Source of the DNA: Rutpela maculata
Lineage: Eukaryota; Arthropoda; Insecta; Coleoptera; Cerambycidae
Direction: 5' to 3'
Assembly (NCBI GenBank): GCA_936432065.2
Contig: OW386293.2
Location: 27,540,234 to 27,604,233, forward strand
Length of the DNA: 64,000 nucleotides
Part shown: piece after piece, positions 1 to 11,425 of the stretch
How positions within the stretch are numbered: position 1 is the first letter of the stretch
How the letters are laid out: every line of letters starts with the position of its first letter
The notes under the pieces: model-generated
Databases searched by the model: none
What the model saw: the letters and a program-made list of their open reading frames with translations, nothing else
Told to the model about the DNA's origin: nothing
Program-made: the position numbers and the translations under genes

Positions 1-540
1 GGGGTTTGTACAATTTGTTTTAAACCATAATCGTTGCACCATATCTTAAGTCTCCGCGTGTATGTAAAGTCGTCCGACAGCCAATTCACATTAAAGTCTC
101 CTTAAACTAGTAGCGTACTTTCAATATTTAAAATATTATGTTCGATCCAATTTTCCAGAAAATTGCAAAGTACTGAGTGTGACTCATTTGGGGAATGGTA
201 GATGCCACCTATAGTGTAGTATTCATGATTTAATTTTACCTTAACAACTAGGAACCACACATTTCTATCAATATGGTGCGAAAAAATACATTTGTATTCA
301 ATATCACACCTAATATAAAAAAAACCTACTTTCAGAATTTAATCTTGCCACGTTATAATTATTTATCATAATTTCGTAATTTTCTATATCTGGTGTAATA
401 CGTGATTCTGTCAAGCAGACTACTGCAGGATTATGTACTGCTATAAAATGTCTAATTTCGTCCATATGTGCAATTAAGCTTTGAATATTAAGCACAATTA
501 TTATACTAGTCAGCATATTTTCTTTTTGCTTGATTGCCAA
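1..540 (-). pseudogene. LINE ORF2 endonuclease (EEP/APE) fragment
   Basis: Minus-strand translation gives a broken apurinic-like endonuclease domain of a non-LTR retrotransposon. The N-terminal part (540 down to 310) contains NIQSLIAHMDEIRHF and VVCLTESRI, the usual start of this domain. After a frameshift in the T-run near 320 the frame resumes with GGIYHSPNESHS and GDFNVNW, the catalytic-core motifs, with an in-frame TAA just before GDFN. The fragment runs off the left edge of the window, so the RT part would lie outside. In an intact element this domain nicks the target DNA. Frameshift plus stop make it a relic. Jockey/CR1-group affinity is likely but not proven. Confidence 0.8.
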
Positions 541-1480
541 GACATTTTACTTTACTTATTAGATTATGGCATTTAACTATATGCAAAATTTATGATAAAA
601 ACTGTATATGGTTGTATTCCTTAGAGCAATGGGAAGTATCTATAAACTATTTTAAAGATTATATAATTTATAGTGTTTTAAGTATTTATAATAAACCGAA
701 AATAAATGCATATTTCCCTCTCACTCTGCAAAATCCTATCCTTAACCTCTTCCCTCTTCCAAAATTAAACTAAAAATAAAAAAAAAATCATATAATTTGT
801 TACGTATATGATATATTTTTTCAATTTAAATTGAGATTTTTTTAAAATTAATTGATAACGAATATTTATTGAAGATCTTTAAAATATTCCTACAAAGCTA
901 ATATGTACCAAGATCCATATTTTTCATAAAATAAGTGAAAATATTTTGGTTACAAACACCGAAATATTCTACATACGTATAATAAAAAATTCCTCTACAT
1001 AGTTCTGTCAACATCAGTAGCAATATGGACGACCTCAAAGTAGCTTCGTAATGTTTTTAAATATTACCCTCGCCTCAAGGGCAATACTAGTGGGAAAAGA
1101 ATCGTATGTTGTATTGTTTTCTGAGTTTCCTATGTTCACTGACCTTGTCTATTTTTACGAAACTATTTCATCCAAAATTGTAAAACAATGGGCAAGGTAT
1201 ACTTTAATCGATGGGTAATTGCCCTCGTATTGGAGAACCTTCATGCATCCCAATTACGCGGCCTCTCTCAAAGTCGGTTAATTGTCGATTATGTAAATGA
1301 AAGTCACAACATTTTATTAATATCGAATATGTGTATTATTTTTAGGAAAAATACTAAAAATTTAGGCTAATAAAGTCTCAAACATAGAATCAAAATGCAG
1401 TTATAAATAACTCATAGAAATCTCGAAGTTCTTCTAACAAAAGCTAAATATAAATATCAGATCTAGCTTCTATATGGGAA
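541..1480. other. AT-rich spacer, no gene seen
   Basis: Short open frames here have low-complexity translations and no recognisable motif. I see no RNA gene, splice structure or clear repeat border. Confidence 0.5.
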
Positions 1481-1481
1481 C

Positions 1482-1830
1482 TTGAAAATTGTCGGTATGT
1501 TCCACATCCAGTGGCAAAAGTAACGCAAAAAAAATTTGAAAATTTGTATTGTTCAAATAGACATAGAATCTCATGACACGCCGAGATTTTAAATTTGAGA
1601 AAAAAAGAACTTCTGCCTGTCGGTCTGTCGATATATCTGTCTGTAACTTTTTTTGTACGCACGCTTACTTTGGAACCGTTTAAGATATTGACCTGGAATT
1701 TGGTACAAGTATGTATTTTAATGAGATCTGTAATTAGATTATTTTTGATTTCATTCCGTTGAGAGGTTGGGAGGTAAATTGGGGTAAATGGGATTAAACA
1801 GATAAATCAAGCAAGAGTCCATAAAATTGG
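1482..1830 (-). repeat. DINE/HINE-like repeat, family 2, copy 1
   Basis: Read on the minus strand this matches 43680-44041: a segment with TTGGTACACATATTAA-type wording, 'aagatattgacctggaattt', a short GACA/GACC microsatellite (about 1612-1645) and a tail containing CCACTGGATGTGGAA. The order (unique flank, GTCY-type microsatellite, terminal hairpin) is that of Helentron-associated interspersed elements. Sequence has drifted from the 43.7-kb copy. Confidence 0.6.
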
Positions 1831-1841
1831 TATTTAATATA

Positions 1842-2400
1842 CCGGGTGCCACATGCTAGTGGCTCCCCCTTATATTTCCTTTATTTTTTAACTCATCCGT
1901 TTGAAATTTGGGATGCATAAACTACTTGTAAAAATGAATTTTTTAACATAGAAAACGGTATGAGACCATTTCCGGTTTACCCGGAAATGACCGCAACTTT
2001 CGATTTTTTACTGAAACACCCTTATATTTTTACATATTTGGATTCAAGACAACATTCTGAGTATACTATGAGATTTTCGCGAATTTTTGAGTCGATATTC
2101 AGTTTTTTAAAGCATTTTAAGACATTCGTCTAGAGTGCTTTGGAATACCAAAATTTGTTCGACGGCAGACGGTAAAGTCTAAGGGAAAAATATAATTTTT
2201 CGTTTAATTTCATTAATAACTATCTACGAATATACAGGGTGTTCCATTTAAAAATCGAAAATTGCGGCCATTTCCGGGTAAACTGGAAATGGTAAAAAAT
2301 CCATTTTTACAGGTAGTTTGTGCACCCTCAAATTTCAAACGGATACGTTAAAAAGAAGGGATGAAAAAAGTAAGATTGTGTTTTAGTGTGTACAAGAACC
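1842..2400. repeat. Fold-back pair of a mariner-type MITE
   Basis: Arms at about 1855-2032 and 2236-2392 are inverted copies of each other and share the segments CCGTTTGAAATTTG and TTTACCCGGAAATG. The right copy starts with ACAGGGTGTTCC, the TIR seen on other CAGGGTG elements here (28804, 41630, 43409). The space between arms (2033-2235) has no recognised content. It may be one fold-back element or two MITEs inserted head to head. Confidence 0.6.
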
Positions 2401-2455
2401 AACCATTTTTTTTTACTTCCACCATCACTACTAACCCAAAGTAATGAAGTGCTAA

Positions 2456-2570
2456 AATGACCATATGTCGGAAGTAATTAGAGACAGGCTGAATTTTTGC
2501 CAGTTGTTAGAACTCACTCAGAGGTACATTTTCCCAAAAGTCCCCGCCCCTCCCCCTTGCACTTCCAAAT
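2456..2570 (+). repeat. Dispersed repeat 'ATGTCGGAAG', copy 1
   Basis: Begins with ACCATATGTCGGAAGTAATT and ends in a C-rich AAAAGTCCCCGCCCCTCCCC stretch. The same unit recurs at 3005-3115 in direct orientation and at 4752-4866 inverted. Confidence 0.7.
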
Positions 2571-3446
2571 TAAATACAACTGTTTTAACTTTTGTACGAA
2601 AAATACTATTTTCACATTTTTCATGTTCCCACTCCTCTATATCTGTCATTTGTTGACGTAAAAACTTGATATTTTAACATTACAATATTCAAACCTTTCG
2701 CTTTCCAGCGGTGTATGCAAAAATAATATTTGTTATATGACTGAAAAATAAAAAAATATAAATCGAGAAGTTGCGATTTTTGTGTAATTTACAGCGAAAA
2801 AGTGTGGATCGAGGTAACTTTTTTATTTTTCTAAATAACTGCATACTGTAACGAGTATACTGTAGCTAATGAAATGAAGATTTTTTTCATTTGGAGCATT
2901 TTTGTATAAAATGCATAGGAAGTGAGATAGAGGCCTTGTAACATGAACATTGCTCTGGCGCTCAATCCCCAACTGTATCGTTCGCGCCGGCAATGAAATC
3001 TAAAAATGACCATATGTCGGAAGCAATTAGAGACAATCTAAATTTTTACCAGCTGTTAGGAGCTAGGAGTATTTCCTCAAAAGTCCCCGTCCCTCCCCCT
3101 TGCGCTTGCCTGCTTACCCTCCTTTAAACACAAAATTGCAAGCTTTTGAGTTATCGCTCATTCATCGTTTCCCTTAATTCAAATAATAGCGTTACCGCTG
3201 CCAGTACAATTGTACTATTTGCAGTACAATGGAAGGCTTGCCAGTACGTCAGTACTCCCCTTTCAATTTTAGTACAATTTATGTTTTTTCTGTTTAAATA
3301 TATTTAAAAATTTAAAGCTTAACTACATACGTGCTTACCATACATATGCCATATACTATTCGAAAATTCCTGGACTTTCCTCTAGTTGTCGGCAAAACAA
3401 CCTCACAATAGAGAAATGACTGCTATCGAACCTACATACACAAGCA

Positions 3447-3650
3447 GTGCAGGGATATCTCAAGATTGGGATTCCCATGAAAGTTCTCCAACCAGTGACT
3501 TCTTTGAAGACTTTTGCGCCAAATGATCTTTTGCGTTTAGTGTCATGTTCCTGTAAATCTGCTTGTGGGAATTATTGTGGATGCAGAAAATCAGGTTTGC
3601 TTTGTTCAGCTATGTGCAAGCAGTGCAGTGGATATTCGTGTCGACGATGA
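3447..3650 (+). pseudogene. C-terminal CXC (tesmin-like) Cys-rich fragment
   Basis: The open frame ends in a Cys-dense cluster with the order CSCKSACGNYCGCRKSGLLC followed by MCKQCSG. This spacing is typical of the C-terminal zinc cluster of a large repetitive protein family found in many arthropod and cnidarian genomes. In that family the cluster follows a PIN/FEN-like nuclease region with 'DTDV' and 'FHAFTGCD' motifs. Only the last 60 or so residues are recognisable; preceding sequence is frameshifted. It lies between inverted repeats (2975-4890), so I treat it as a mobile-element relic and not a host gene. The function of the full protein is unknown to me. Confidence 0.55.
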
Positions 3651-4261
3651 TCAAGACATCATTAATGATAGTTAGGCATGTATATAATGTAAATAGTAAT
3701 CTATAAATAATCTAAAGATTCGTAAATATGTACTATTTTATGAATTATTTTTTAAAGTAAAACACAAAGTAAGAAAATGTAGATAAAAAAAATAAAAAGA
3801 TGAAATTAACTAGTGGTGGGTGGGAGGTCCATTATGCTGTGGATGACATTGATTTCTATTACTCAAATTAGTAACAGTTTATTAACTCCACAGCTTCCGG
3901 TTGCCAGTCCGGGTCACGGCGGGTCCATAGGTGGTGGATAATGGAGCGATCTTAAATTTTGAGGTTAGGAGCAAAGCTCCCTGAACCAAAACTCGCAGAA
4001 ACTTATCACAACAAAAAAAACTGTTTTCATCATAAATACATTTGTAAAAAGTTTATGTAAGGCCTATAGTGTCATTAGATGTTATAATATATAATAGGTT
4101 CATTGTACATTGGCGTAATTTCAGTATTTTTATTGGGTAGGCAGGGAGTTTGCCTAATTGTATTGAAAACCTTTGATTTTTTCCGGAAGAATTTCGGAAT
4201 TCACCAGATTTGCTTTAAACAATTTAACCCTCTTCCAAAATATTGGGTGGGCAGTTGCCTA

Positions 4262-4280
4262 CCCCCCCCCCCCCCCCCCC
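4262..4280 (+). repeat. Homopolymer C run
   Basis: Nineteen consecutive C residues. Exact length in an assembly is unreliable. Confidence 0.9.
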
Positions 4281-5149
4281 GAATTACGCCTATAAATCGG
4301 TTCTATTTTCAGATGCAAACTTTCTCACTTGGAATAACTACTTGTTTCACGCAAGCAAGAGGCATCGAGCGCCCACCTCGTAAAGGCGTGGCGGACACCC
4401 ACTAATCTGTTGCAGTCTGTACGTGTTCCCGACCCCCCCCAACCGTAGAAGCACGTATATCGTTTGAGAGGTTGAAATCTGCACTACAACTTTTATTTAA
4501 ACTGTTTTGCTATATTATTCAAAATAAAAATGTTGTGCCCTAAAAACCATAAAAAAATTCAAATACAAAGCGAAAATTTTGCATATTTTAGCGAATTCTC
4601 GTTAAAGTATTATGTTTACAGAAAAATGTTATAATAGCTTTTTTAAAGAGTAGATATTAAGGAATAACACGGCATTAAATTTATGAATTTAGAATAAATA
4701 ATGATGGAGATATGAACGATACATAAAAGGCTTGCAAAATGCATGTTTAAGTAGGGGTGGGGGATTAAGCGCAAGGGTGAGGGTCGGGGACTTTTGAGGA
4801 AATACTCCTCTAATTAGGTCCTAACAACTGGCAAAAATTCAGCTTGTCTTTAATTACTTCTGACAAAAAAACCTTCATTGCCTGCGCTATACCGATGTGG
4901 CATATCGTTTTATGGGTTTTTGCGGTCGACGATTTCGAATATTACATTATCGTTATTATTAAGTTTCATAATCAATTATTTTGACATAGCGGAGTTGCAA
5001 ATATAGTATCAATTTTTTTTTCGTTGTGAGAAACTTGGATAGAAAATCTGGATGTGGAAGTAGTCATTCCTTGGGCAGCGGTTGTTGCTATACAAAGCTT
5101 CCACATTTTCTGTCTGAGTGAGGTAGCAGAGCAAGAGATCAGCACTAGA

Positions 5150-5263
5150 TTAAAAACATAAAATCTCTACGTTTCATGACATTCTAAGCCTATTTGAACA
5201 ATAAAAATTTTTTAAAATTTTTCCCTCGTTACTATACTTCCACTGGATGTGGAAGTAAAAGGA
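5150..5263 (+). repeat. DINE/HINE-like repeat, family 2, 3'-end fragment
   Basis: Matches the 3' end of the 43680-44041 copy: AAAATCTCTACGTTTCATGA, then CAATAAAAATTTTT, then ACTTCCACTGGATGTGGAAG. The last word is a palindromic hairpin (CTTCCAC / GTGGAAG). The microsatellite and 5' part are missing. Confidence 0.7.
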
Positions 5264-5357
5264 ATGACATGGAAACAGGTTGACAAAGAAACGTGGTTTG
5301 TGATCAATTAGTAACATGCTTCACAAATTTCAACAGCTATGTTACACGTGGCCTTAA

Positions 5358-7845
5358 CCCATAAAAGCCTGAAACTACTTTGAATAACATAATTGTTCTT
5401 TCCTTTTAGATATTAGCTGATATTGTATAAAAGAAGACATTTTTGCAAAAAAAATGAGGAAATAAATGTGTTACTAAAAAAAAATAACCGTCTGAAATTT
5501 CATACGATAGGCTCTGGTGACACCGACAATAAATTAAAAGTACCAATTTAGAAACAACTAGTTTATTTAAAGGTTTACCAAATGAACAAAAGAAAATTTC
5601 ATATTATTGTAAATGGTAGGGGCAAAACATTCAATGTGTAAACCTACATTGCATTTAGAACATATATGTGTCACACACTTATGGCATTGAGCACACCTGC
5701 GTTGTGTAGGATTTTTCATTGGCCAATGGTCAATTCTATCAAATCGAACATCCTGCTGAACATTTCCAGTTCTACGTGGTGCAACTCCTCGTGGCATCGG
5801 TATCAAGGAAGTGGCCAGTAGAGGATGGCGATTTCCCTGAGAAAGTCTAACTGAGTAATTCGTGGATGTGCATGTCGAAAGAGTAGTCAAGCGTTAACAA
5901 TGGACGCGTTGATACAAAATCTGACAATTGGCCAGTACCATTTTCAACTTCTAATATTTATTCTGTACCGCCCCCGAAACTGGTCATTATTATATTCCTT
6001 TATAAGTGACGGTTGCAAAACATCTATTTTTCTTTTATGTGTCCCGCTATATCTGCTACAAGTCGTCACTTTGCAAACAAGATCATCTATCCTATTTGTA
6101 ACAAGAGTCACTTGGCTATTGTCGTGCCATCTAAATAAAGTAATGCCACTATTTTTTTCATTTGGACCATGAACTGATCCCCTTGGTTCTTTTTTCAAAT
6201 CTTTCAATGGAGCTTTTTCTATTCTGTCACTACGAGTTGTACCTGTAATATTGATATTGTTAGTTTTCATTTCTTCTAGAAGTGGTAAGGAGTTGAAGTA
6301 ATTATCTAGATGGTAAAGGCTTTAAAATTTTGAAGACATGTGGTCTAGTAATGGTCTTACTTTGCGACAGCGGTCATTTTCATCTGTAGTATTATTGTCG
6401 CTAAAATGTAGATTCCGAAAAAATCTCAAAAAATTGTCTCTGGATATTGCGTTTGATACAGCAGCATTTTGGACATCGGCTTTTGTTTCCCAATACATTC
6501 TTGTATTTGATAGAGTATTGTATCCAGACAATAGCAAAATGGCTCTAACTTTATAAATTTATTTTGGAGTTACAGAAAACGAGTTCCATATTTAAATTTG
6601 GCATACTTTTCGCTTTCACTGCATATGTACTCAATAAACTGTGTTGGCCAAAATAATTTAAAAAAATCTAAAGGTCTAGCATCTCTCTGGATGAGTTTAT
6701 CAATTATTGCTGGAAAATGTCGCATTTTATTTTTTACTTTTAGGTGAGCCTGATGCTCGTTTTCTTCTTCAAATCGAATGTTTTCCCATTTGCGCTCTTT
6801 TTGCTTGGTTACTTTACTTTTTTTCGATTTCTGTTGACTATATTCAGCCATTTCTTCAGCAATATTTTTCTCTTTAACCTTTCTTACTTGCTTTTCCTTG
6901 AGGCCTGAATCACTTGCAGATTCTCCCATATTTTCTGGACTTAATTCTTTTGATGGTGTGTGTATATTGAGACCCTTTTTTGCAACTTGATTTATTATTT
7001 GAATATCAGCTGGTTGTGATAGAATACCCTTTCCTAGCAGACGTATGTTATTTTCTTCCACAAGAAGATCGTCATCGGCAATGTCGTCCACATCGGTGTC
7101 ATTATCTACATCCGGAGGTAAAAGAGCAATATCAATAGCTTCAGCTTCTTGCAGATCCTCATTATCTGAGTTTTTCAAGAGTTCTATCAATTACTGTCGT
7201 AAGCGGCCTTTTGTAAGGAAAATATTCATAGATATTATAATATGTATCTGAAGTATATATAGATATACATTTCATATTTTACTTTTTAAAACTTCGCAGA
7301 AAGGGAAAATTTTATGCGTAAAACATTATACATTTCCATTTTCTTCACATAAGTTTAAAAAACATTATTATGAACAAAAATCTCAATAACTAATTATATA
7401 GCAGCTATATAATTGACAACATGGCAGTTCATAAGCTACTTCTCATAAACGCCTATCGTATGAATTTTCATACGTCGAAATTTAACTTCAAAGTATATTT
7501 TGTTTTGGCGAATTATTGCTATAACAAAGAAAACAACCTTATTCCTAAACTATTTTGTTATAAAATATCCTATATTTATATAGATAAAATAAAATTCTAG
7601 AAATTTGTATAAAATATACTTACTTCATGTCAAGTTTTGTCACTTTTCTGGGAGCACGTCATTTTCTGACGTCGACGCCATGTTTGTTAGTTGTACTGGT
7701 TTCAAATATTTTAAAACATTGTTGCCAACATGTGAAAATATGCTTTTAATGTTAGATTGAAAAAATAATCACTTGCACGGTCTACAAAAAAATTATGAAA
7801 TGCGTAAAAAAATGTATGATTTTTTAGACGGTAGGCTTTTATGGG
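5358..7845 (-). mobile_element. piggyBac element, complete ends, TTAA target duplication
   Basis: A perfect 13-bp terminal inverted repeat CCCATAAAAGCCT lies at 5358-5370, with its complement at 7833-7845. TTAA sits directly outside each end (5354-5357 and 7846-7849). A subterminal inverted repeat with core CCTATCGTATGAA occurs at about 5498-5512 and 7451-7464. TTAA duplication, short TIR and subterminal repeats are diagnostic of piggyBac. The element is 2488 bp and carries a decayed minus-strand transposase. Confidence 0.95.
5567..7190 (-). pseudogene. piggyBac transposase, inactivated
   Basis: Minus-strand pieces in order. 7190-6570 is an acidic N-terminal region followed by a Lys-rich stretch and the domain start with WPTQFIEYI. 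6537-6322 contains GYNTLSNTRMYWE, NAISRDNFLRFFRNLHFSDN and KVRPLLDHMSSKF. Then YHLDNYFNSL, and 6270-5944 with GTTRSDRIEKAPLK and ITLFRWHDNSQVTLVTN. 5890-5567 is the C-terminal Cys-rich finger with CAQCHKCVTHICSKCNVGLH. The second and third acidic motifs (LDNYF, RWHDN) are visible. The stretch between HMSSKF and YHLDNYF, which normally holds the first catalytic Asp, is missing (deletion of roughly 100 residues). Several frameshifts separate the pieces. It cannot encode an active enzyme. Confidence 0.9.
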
Positions 7846-8097
7846 TTAATCTCCATCCGACTATTTTTTTCTGTAAAGGAGCTATAAGTGAGAAGCAAGA
7901 TGGAATGTCTCATCAGAAAGTCGAGGAGATGAAAAGGGGGTACTGTCGTGCCCAAAAAACAATGGGACAAATCTTATAACGTATTTTTGCTAAAATCTAG
8001 TTGTATATCTAACTTTAATTTTTGTGACATTGTCAGTTATTTGTCAAAATTCATTGCAAGTGTGTAAAAACTAATACGCCACATATAAGCGATTTAG

Positions 8098-9085
8098 TTA
8101 AAGCTGGAGTTATTGCCAAAGCAGAAGATGGATGGTCAATGAGACAAATTGCACTGCGTTATAATATTAAAAAATCGGTGTGTAGCATTTTAAAATAGTG
8201 GAGAATAAACGGTACGATTAGTAGAAATCCTGGATCAGGGCGACGAAGGATATCAACTCTACAGCAAGATTTGCAATTGGTAAATACATTAGTAGAAAGT
8301 CCATTTTACTCAGTTATTCAGGCTGATGAGAAACGAATATTCCTGGATCGAGTAGTACTGGTCGCCGGCGAGTAAGAGAATCGGAGCTACGCTGTCATCC
8401 AGCAGCACAGAAATACTTACTTAAAGCTGAGCATAAAGAAGCTCGACTAGGATTTGCGTTTGAATTTTTAGTGCATGATGTAAATTTTTTGAACAATGTA
8501 GTTTTTACAGACGAAAAAACTTTCCAGTCAACACACAGCGGTCGTATTCGTGTTTACCGACCTCCGAATACTTGATTCGATGAGAAATATATATCTAGCA
8601 ATGAAAGTGGTAGATTTTCCGTTAATATGTGGGCTTGGATATCTGCACGTGATCCTGGTATTTTGTGGCATATCGAAGAACGATTTAATAGTGAAACGTA
8701 TATCAGGATTTTAGACAATAAGTATAATACTTCTCCCTTCTGTGTCACAATTATTTCCTAATAATGAATTCATATTTCAACAAGATTATTGTTCCATTCA
8801 TACTGCTCATACCGTAACTAACTGGTTTCAAGATAACATCATTAATGTTCTTAACTGGCCCAGTCATAATCCAGATCTGAACCCTATGGAAGACGTATGG
8901 GACTACTCGTAAGAAGTATGCAAAAACTAAATGTGAGACCACGGAATACCCAAGAATTACTGGAAATAATAAATAATGCATGGGAAAATATTATTACTGA
9001 TGATTATTGTATAAGGTTATTTGATTCTATGTCAAACAGACTTATAGAAGTTATAAATAGGAATGGTGCAATTACGAAATATTAA
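8098..9085 (+). pseudogene. Tc1-like DD34E transposase, broken
   Basis: Translation shows a helix-turn-helix start (KAGVIAKAEDGWSMRQIALR), then a basic GSGRRR segment. After frameshifts come VFTDEKTFQST (first Asp), YRPPNT, and GRFSVNMWAWISARDPGIL. Next is FIFQQDYCSIHTAHTVTNWF (second Asp) and WPSHNPDLNPMEDVW (Glu). Spacing from the second Asp to the Glu is 34 residues, the Tc1 signature. In-frame stops occur after the HTH (ILK then TAG), after PPNT and after WDYS. A stretch between the N-terminal domain and the catalytic core is shortened. All three catalytic residues are readable but the gene is dead. Confidence 0.92.
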
Positions 9086-9117
9086 AAGTTAGTTTCTTGT
9101 TAAGTTGGATATCCTTT

Positions 9118-9255
9118 GTCCCCTGATCCAGCATTTATACTTATTGTGCTGTTTATTCTCCACTTTTTTAAAATGTTAAACATCTTGTTAATGTTATAAC
9201 GCAGGGCAAGTTGTCTCATTGACCATCCATCATTTGCTATAGCAATAACTACAGC
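9118..9255 (-). repeat. Inverted second copy of the Tc1 HTH-coding segment
   Basis: The complement of this stretch repeats 8104-8247: GATGGATGGTCAATGAGACA, CGTTATAACATTAA, GTGGAGAATAAAC and GCTGGATCAGGG. It sits just inside the right TIR and points away from the main transposase copy. The element therefore has inner inverted repeats that include coding DNA. Confidence 0.85.
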
Positions 9256-9376
9256 ATTACAATAAAAAATAAAATAAAAGTGCTAACTGTTTTATTTCGG
9301 CTACTCATTACATATTCAAATGGACAGATTTATATTAGAAAAAATAGTTGTCCTATTTTTTTTGCTCACGACAGTA

Positions 9377-10934
9377 CCAGGGAAAATGGAACGTTAATAT
9401 GAGTGCTGACTACTATCGCAGCGTTGCATTTTGAAGTAGGATGTCTATATTTGTGCCTAAAAAAAACACCAGGAGTAGCTTTGGTTTTGAAAGGCAAATA
9501 TTTTATAAAAAAGAATAAAAATTAATGAAAGCATATATTTATGTCTTTATTTCATTATACTAAATATTTTTGAAATAACTAATTGAGAATATATTAAATA
9601 TTTAATTAAAAAGTAAACATTTTGTCTCGTATTGTATCTTCTCGGTGTGTTTGTAAATGTCACAGTTATTAAAGCAAAGAACTTTGGAAAAGCTCTAATT
9701 AGCAAACTCTTACATTTAGATACATTAAAGACATCCCACTTGCCTGGATTAGATTTTTTTAATGTTCCTTTTTCTCCCAAAAATGCTAATCAGAAAAAAA
9801 TTTGTGGCCTCTTGAACTGCATGCGAAACACCAAATTCAAAGTAAATGTTAAATTTCATTTTTGCAGCTATTAATTTCGGAGACAGATCATTAAGAATCT
9901 TGATTTATGTATAAAAAATAACAATTACAAAAATAAAATTCTGTCAATCGTTCCTGACCCAAAGACAATACTAGAAATTTCATAATACAAGTAGTACAAA
10001 ACAATAAAATTAATTTAATAATAATCGTGCATAAAATATACACTTAAATAACGATACCAATATAATATTGTTTTGTCCTCATTACAAATAAAACATTGGC
10101 TGCCACCTACTTTTACTTTTCCTTGTAGTTATTTACCTTGCAGTTTTAGAAGTAAAACAGTAAATACCATATAAGGGCACCGTGATATTTTATTAGAAAA
10201 CTCAGACAGTGTAATTTTCATTATTAAATAAATACCTGAAATATTTAGATCAACTTGCTGATTTGTTTAAATGTTAACTATTTTTATTACATTTTCTATG
10301 CATATATATGATTTATTTAATTATATCGAGGCTAGCTTGAAGTCACTGGCGTTGAAAGCTGACGTAAGTATTGATCCCTAGATATTTTTATACATCGAAA
10401 GCATGCACTTATGAGATACCATTATAAACGTGATGTATTTAATGGGGCGTTATTGCACACCCTGCTGTGTGTGTGCCCTACTCTCGCTCAGCCCGTCAGC
10501 GCTCAGTTTAGTTGATAAAAGTCATTTGGAATTGATTAATTCTGTAAAGAGAAGATTATAGTTGTAGTTTTTTAAAATTCTACTCTAAAAATGACAATTT
10601 TAAGATTGATATGTACTTTTAATAACATGTAAAATTTGCTATTGAAAATTATGCACGGAAATACTCAACAAGTCACAATCCGTAACGGATTTTTAATCGC
10701 TTCATCTACTGTTTGAATAGGACTCGACTGAATTTGTTAATGATACATCTAATAGTTCCATTATAATAGATAATACTTTAAAACCGTCATGAGTTTTCGA
10801 GAATCATTTCTCTCCTTCTTGGCGTTTATAAACGTTTGGACGCCATCTTTAAAATTCCATATCTCTGAAACCATTAATCTTACATAAATTAGAAAAATAC
10901 GAAATTCATCTTCGATTTAATGGCTTTATTATTA
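9377..10934. other. No gene or recognised repeat
   Basis: AT-rich DNA with scattered short frames and no family motifs. A GC-richer patch near 10450-10510 ('ctgctgtgtgtgtgccctac') has no associated ORF. Confidence 0.5.
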
Positions 10935-11047
10935 AGAAGAGTATATTGTATTTGATCGGCACATTTCTAAATCAGTAAATATCACTCGTAGAGAAAAAAA
11001 TTTAATTTCATTATGTTAGTGAACGAATTCTGAACAACTTTCAAAAT

Positions 11048-11146
11048 GTCCGTCCGTCCGTCCGTCCGTCCGTCCGTCCGTCCGTCCGTCCGTCCGTCCG
11101 TCCGTCCGTCCGTCCGTCCGTCCGTCTATCCGTCCGTCCGTCACGT
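11048..11146 (+). repeat. TCCG microsatellite
   Basis: About 24 TCCG/GTCC tetranucleotide units with one TCTA interruption, inside DINE copy A. In copies B and C the same place holds GTCT/GTCC mixtures. Confidence 0.97.
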
Positions 11147-11425
11147 TTCTTGTAAGCACGATAACTTAAGAAAGAAAAGTCCGATTGTATTGAAATTTGG
11201 AAAGTAAGTTAGTAAATAAAAAAGTTATTAATCATTTGTATAAAAAATTTTTTTTTTCATAATTTCTGTCATTTGTATTTAAATAGAAATCTTGCGAAAT
11301 GTTATTCCCTATAATTTTTTTTTGTTTTTATATTTTACCAATATATATATTTCATAATAATATATCTAATCCGTTGAAATATAATTCTTGAACGATATTC
11401 ATTCAAGTTTTGAGGTAAGATGAGA

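Larger units (their letters stand above)
2975..4890. mobile_element. Inverted-repeat element carrying a CXC-motif relic
   Basis: The 'ATGTCGGAAG' unit occurs at 3005-3115 (+) and 4752-4866 (-). The similarity extends outward through a GGCAATGAA word to about 2980 and 4890, giving terminal inverted repeats of roughly 130 bp around a 1.9-kb interior. The interior contains the Cys-rich fragment at 3447-3650. No convincing target duplication was seen. A different but parallel TIR element at 38394-40408 carries another piece of what I think is the same protein family, so both may be copies of one kind of DNA element. Confidence 0.5.
7943..9374 (+). mobile_element. Tc1-type element with TA target duplication
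   Basis: Left end CTGTCGTGCCCAAAAAACAA at 7943 and the complement of the right end CTGTCGTGAGCAAAAAAAAT (ending 9374) form terminal inverted repeats, and TA flanks both (7941-7942, 9375-9376). The interior holds a broken DD34E transposase. The element is 1432 bp. An extra inverted copy of the transposase 5' coding region lies near the right end (9118-9255). Confidence 0.92.

Noticed and set aside
3447..3650. A free-standing metallothionein-like small Cys-rich gene
   Set aside because: The Cys pattern fits the CXC tail of a repetitive mobile protein, upstream frames are broken, and it lies between inverted repeats.
4103..4405. 100-codon plus ORF with a proline run
   Set aside because: Artefact of the poly-C homopolymer; flanks have no motifs.
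11048..11146. CRISPR-like or telomeric repeat array
   Set aside because: Simple 4-bp microsatellite with no spacers; sits in a known type of DINE core.
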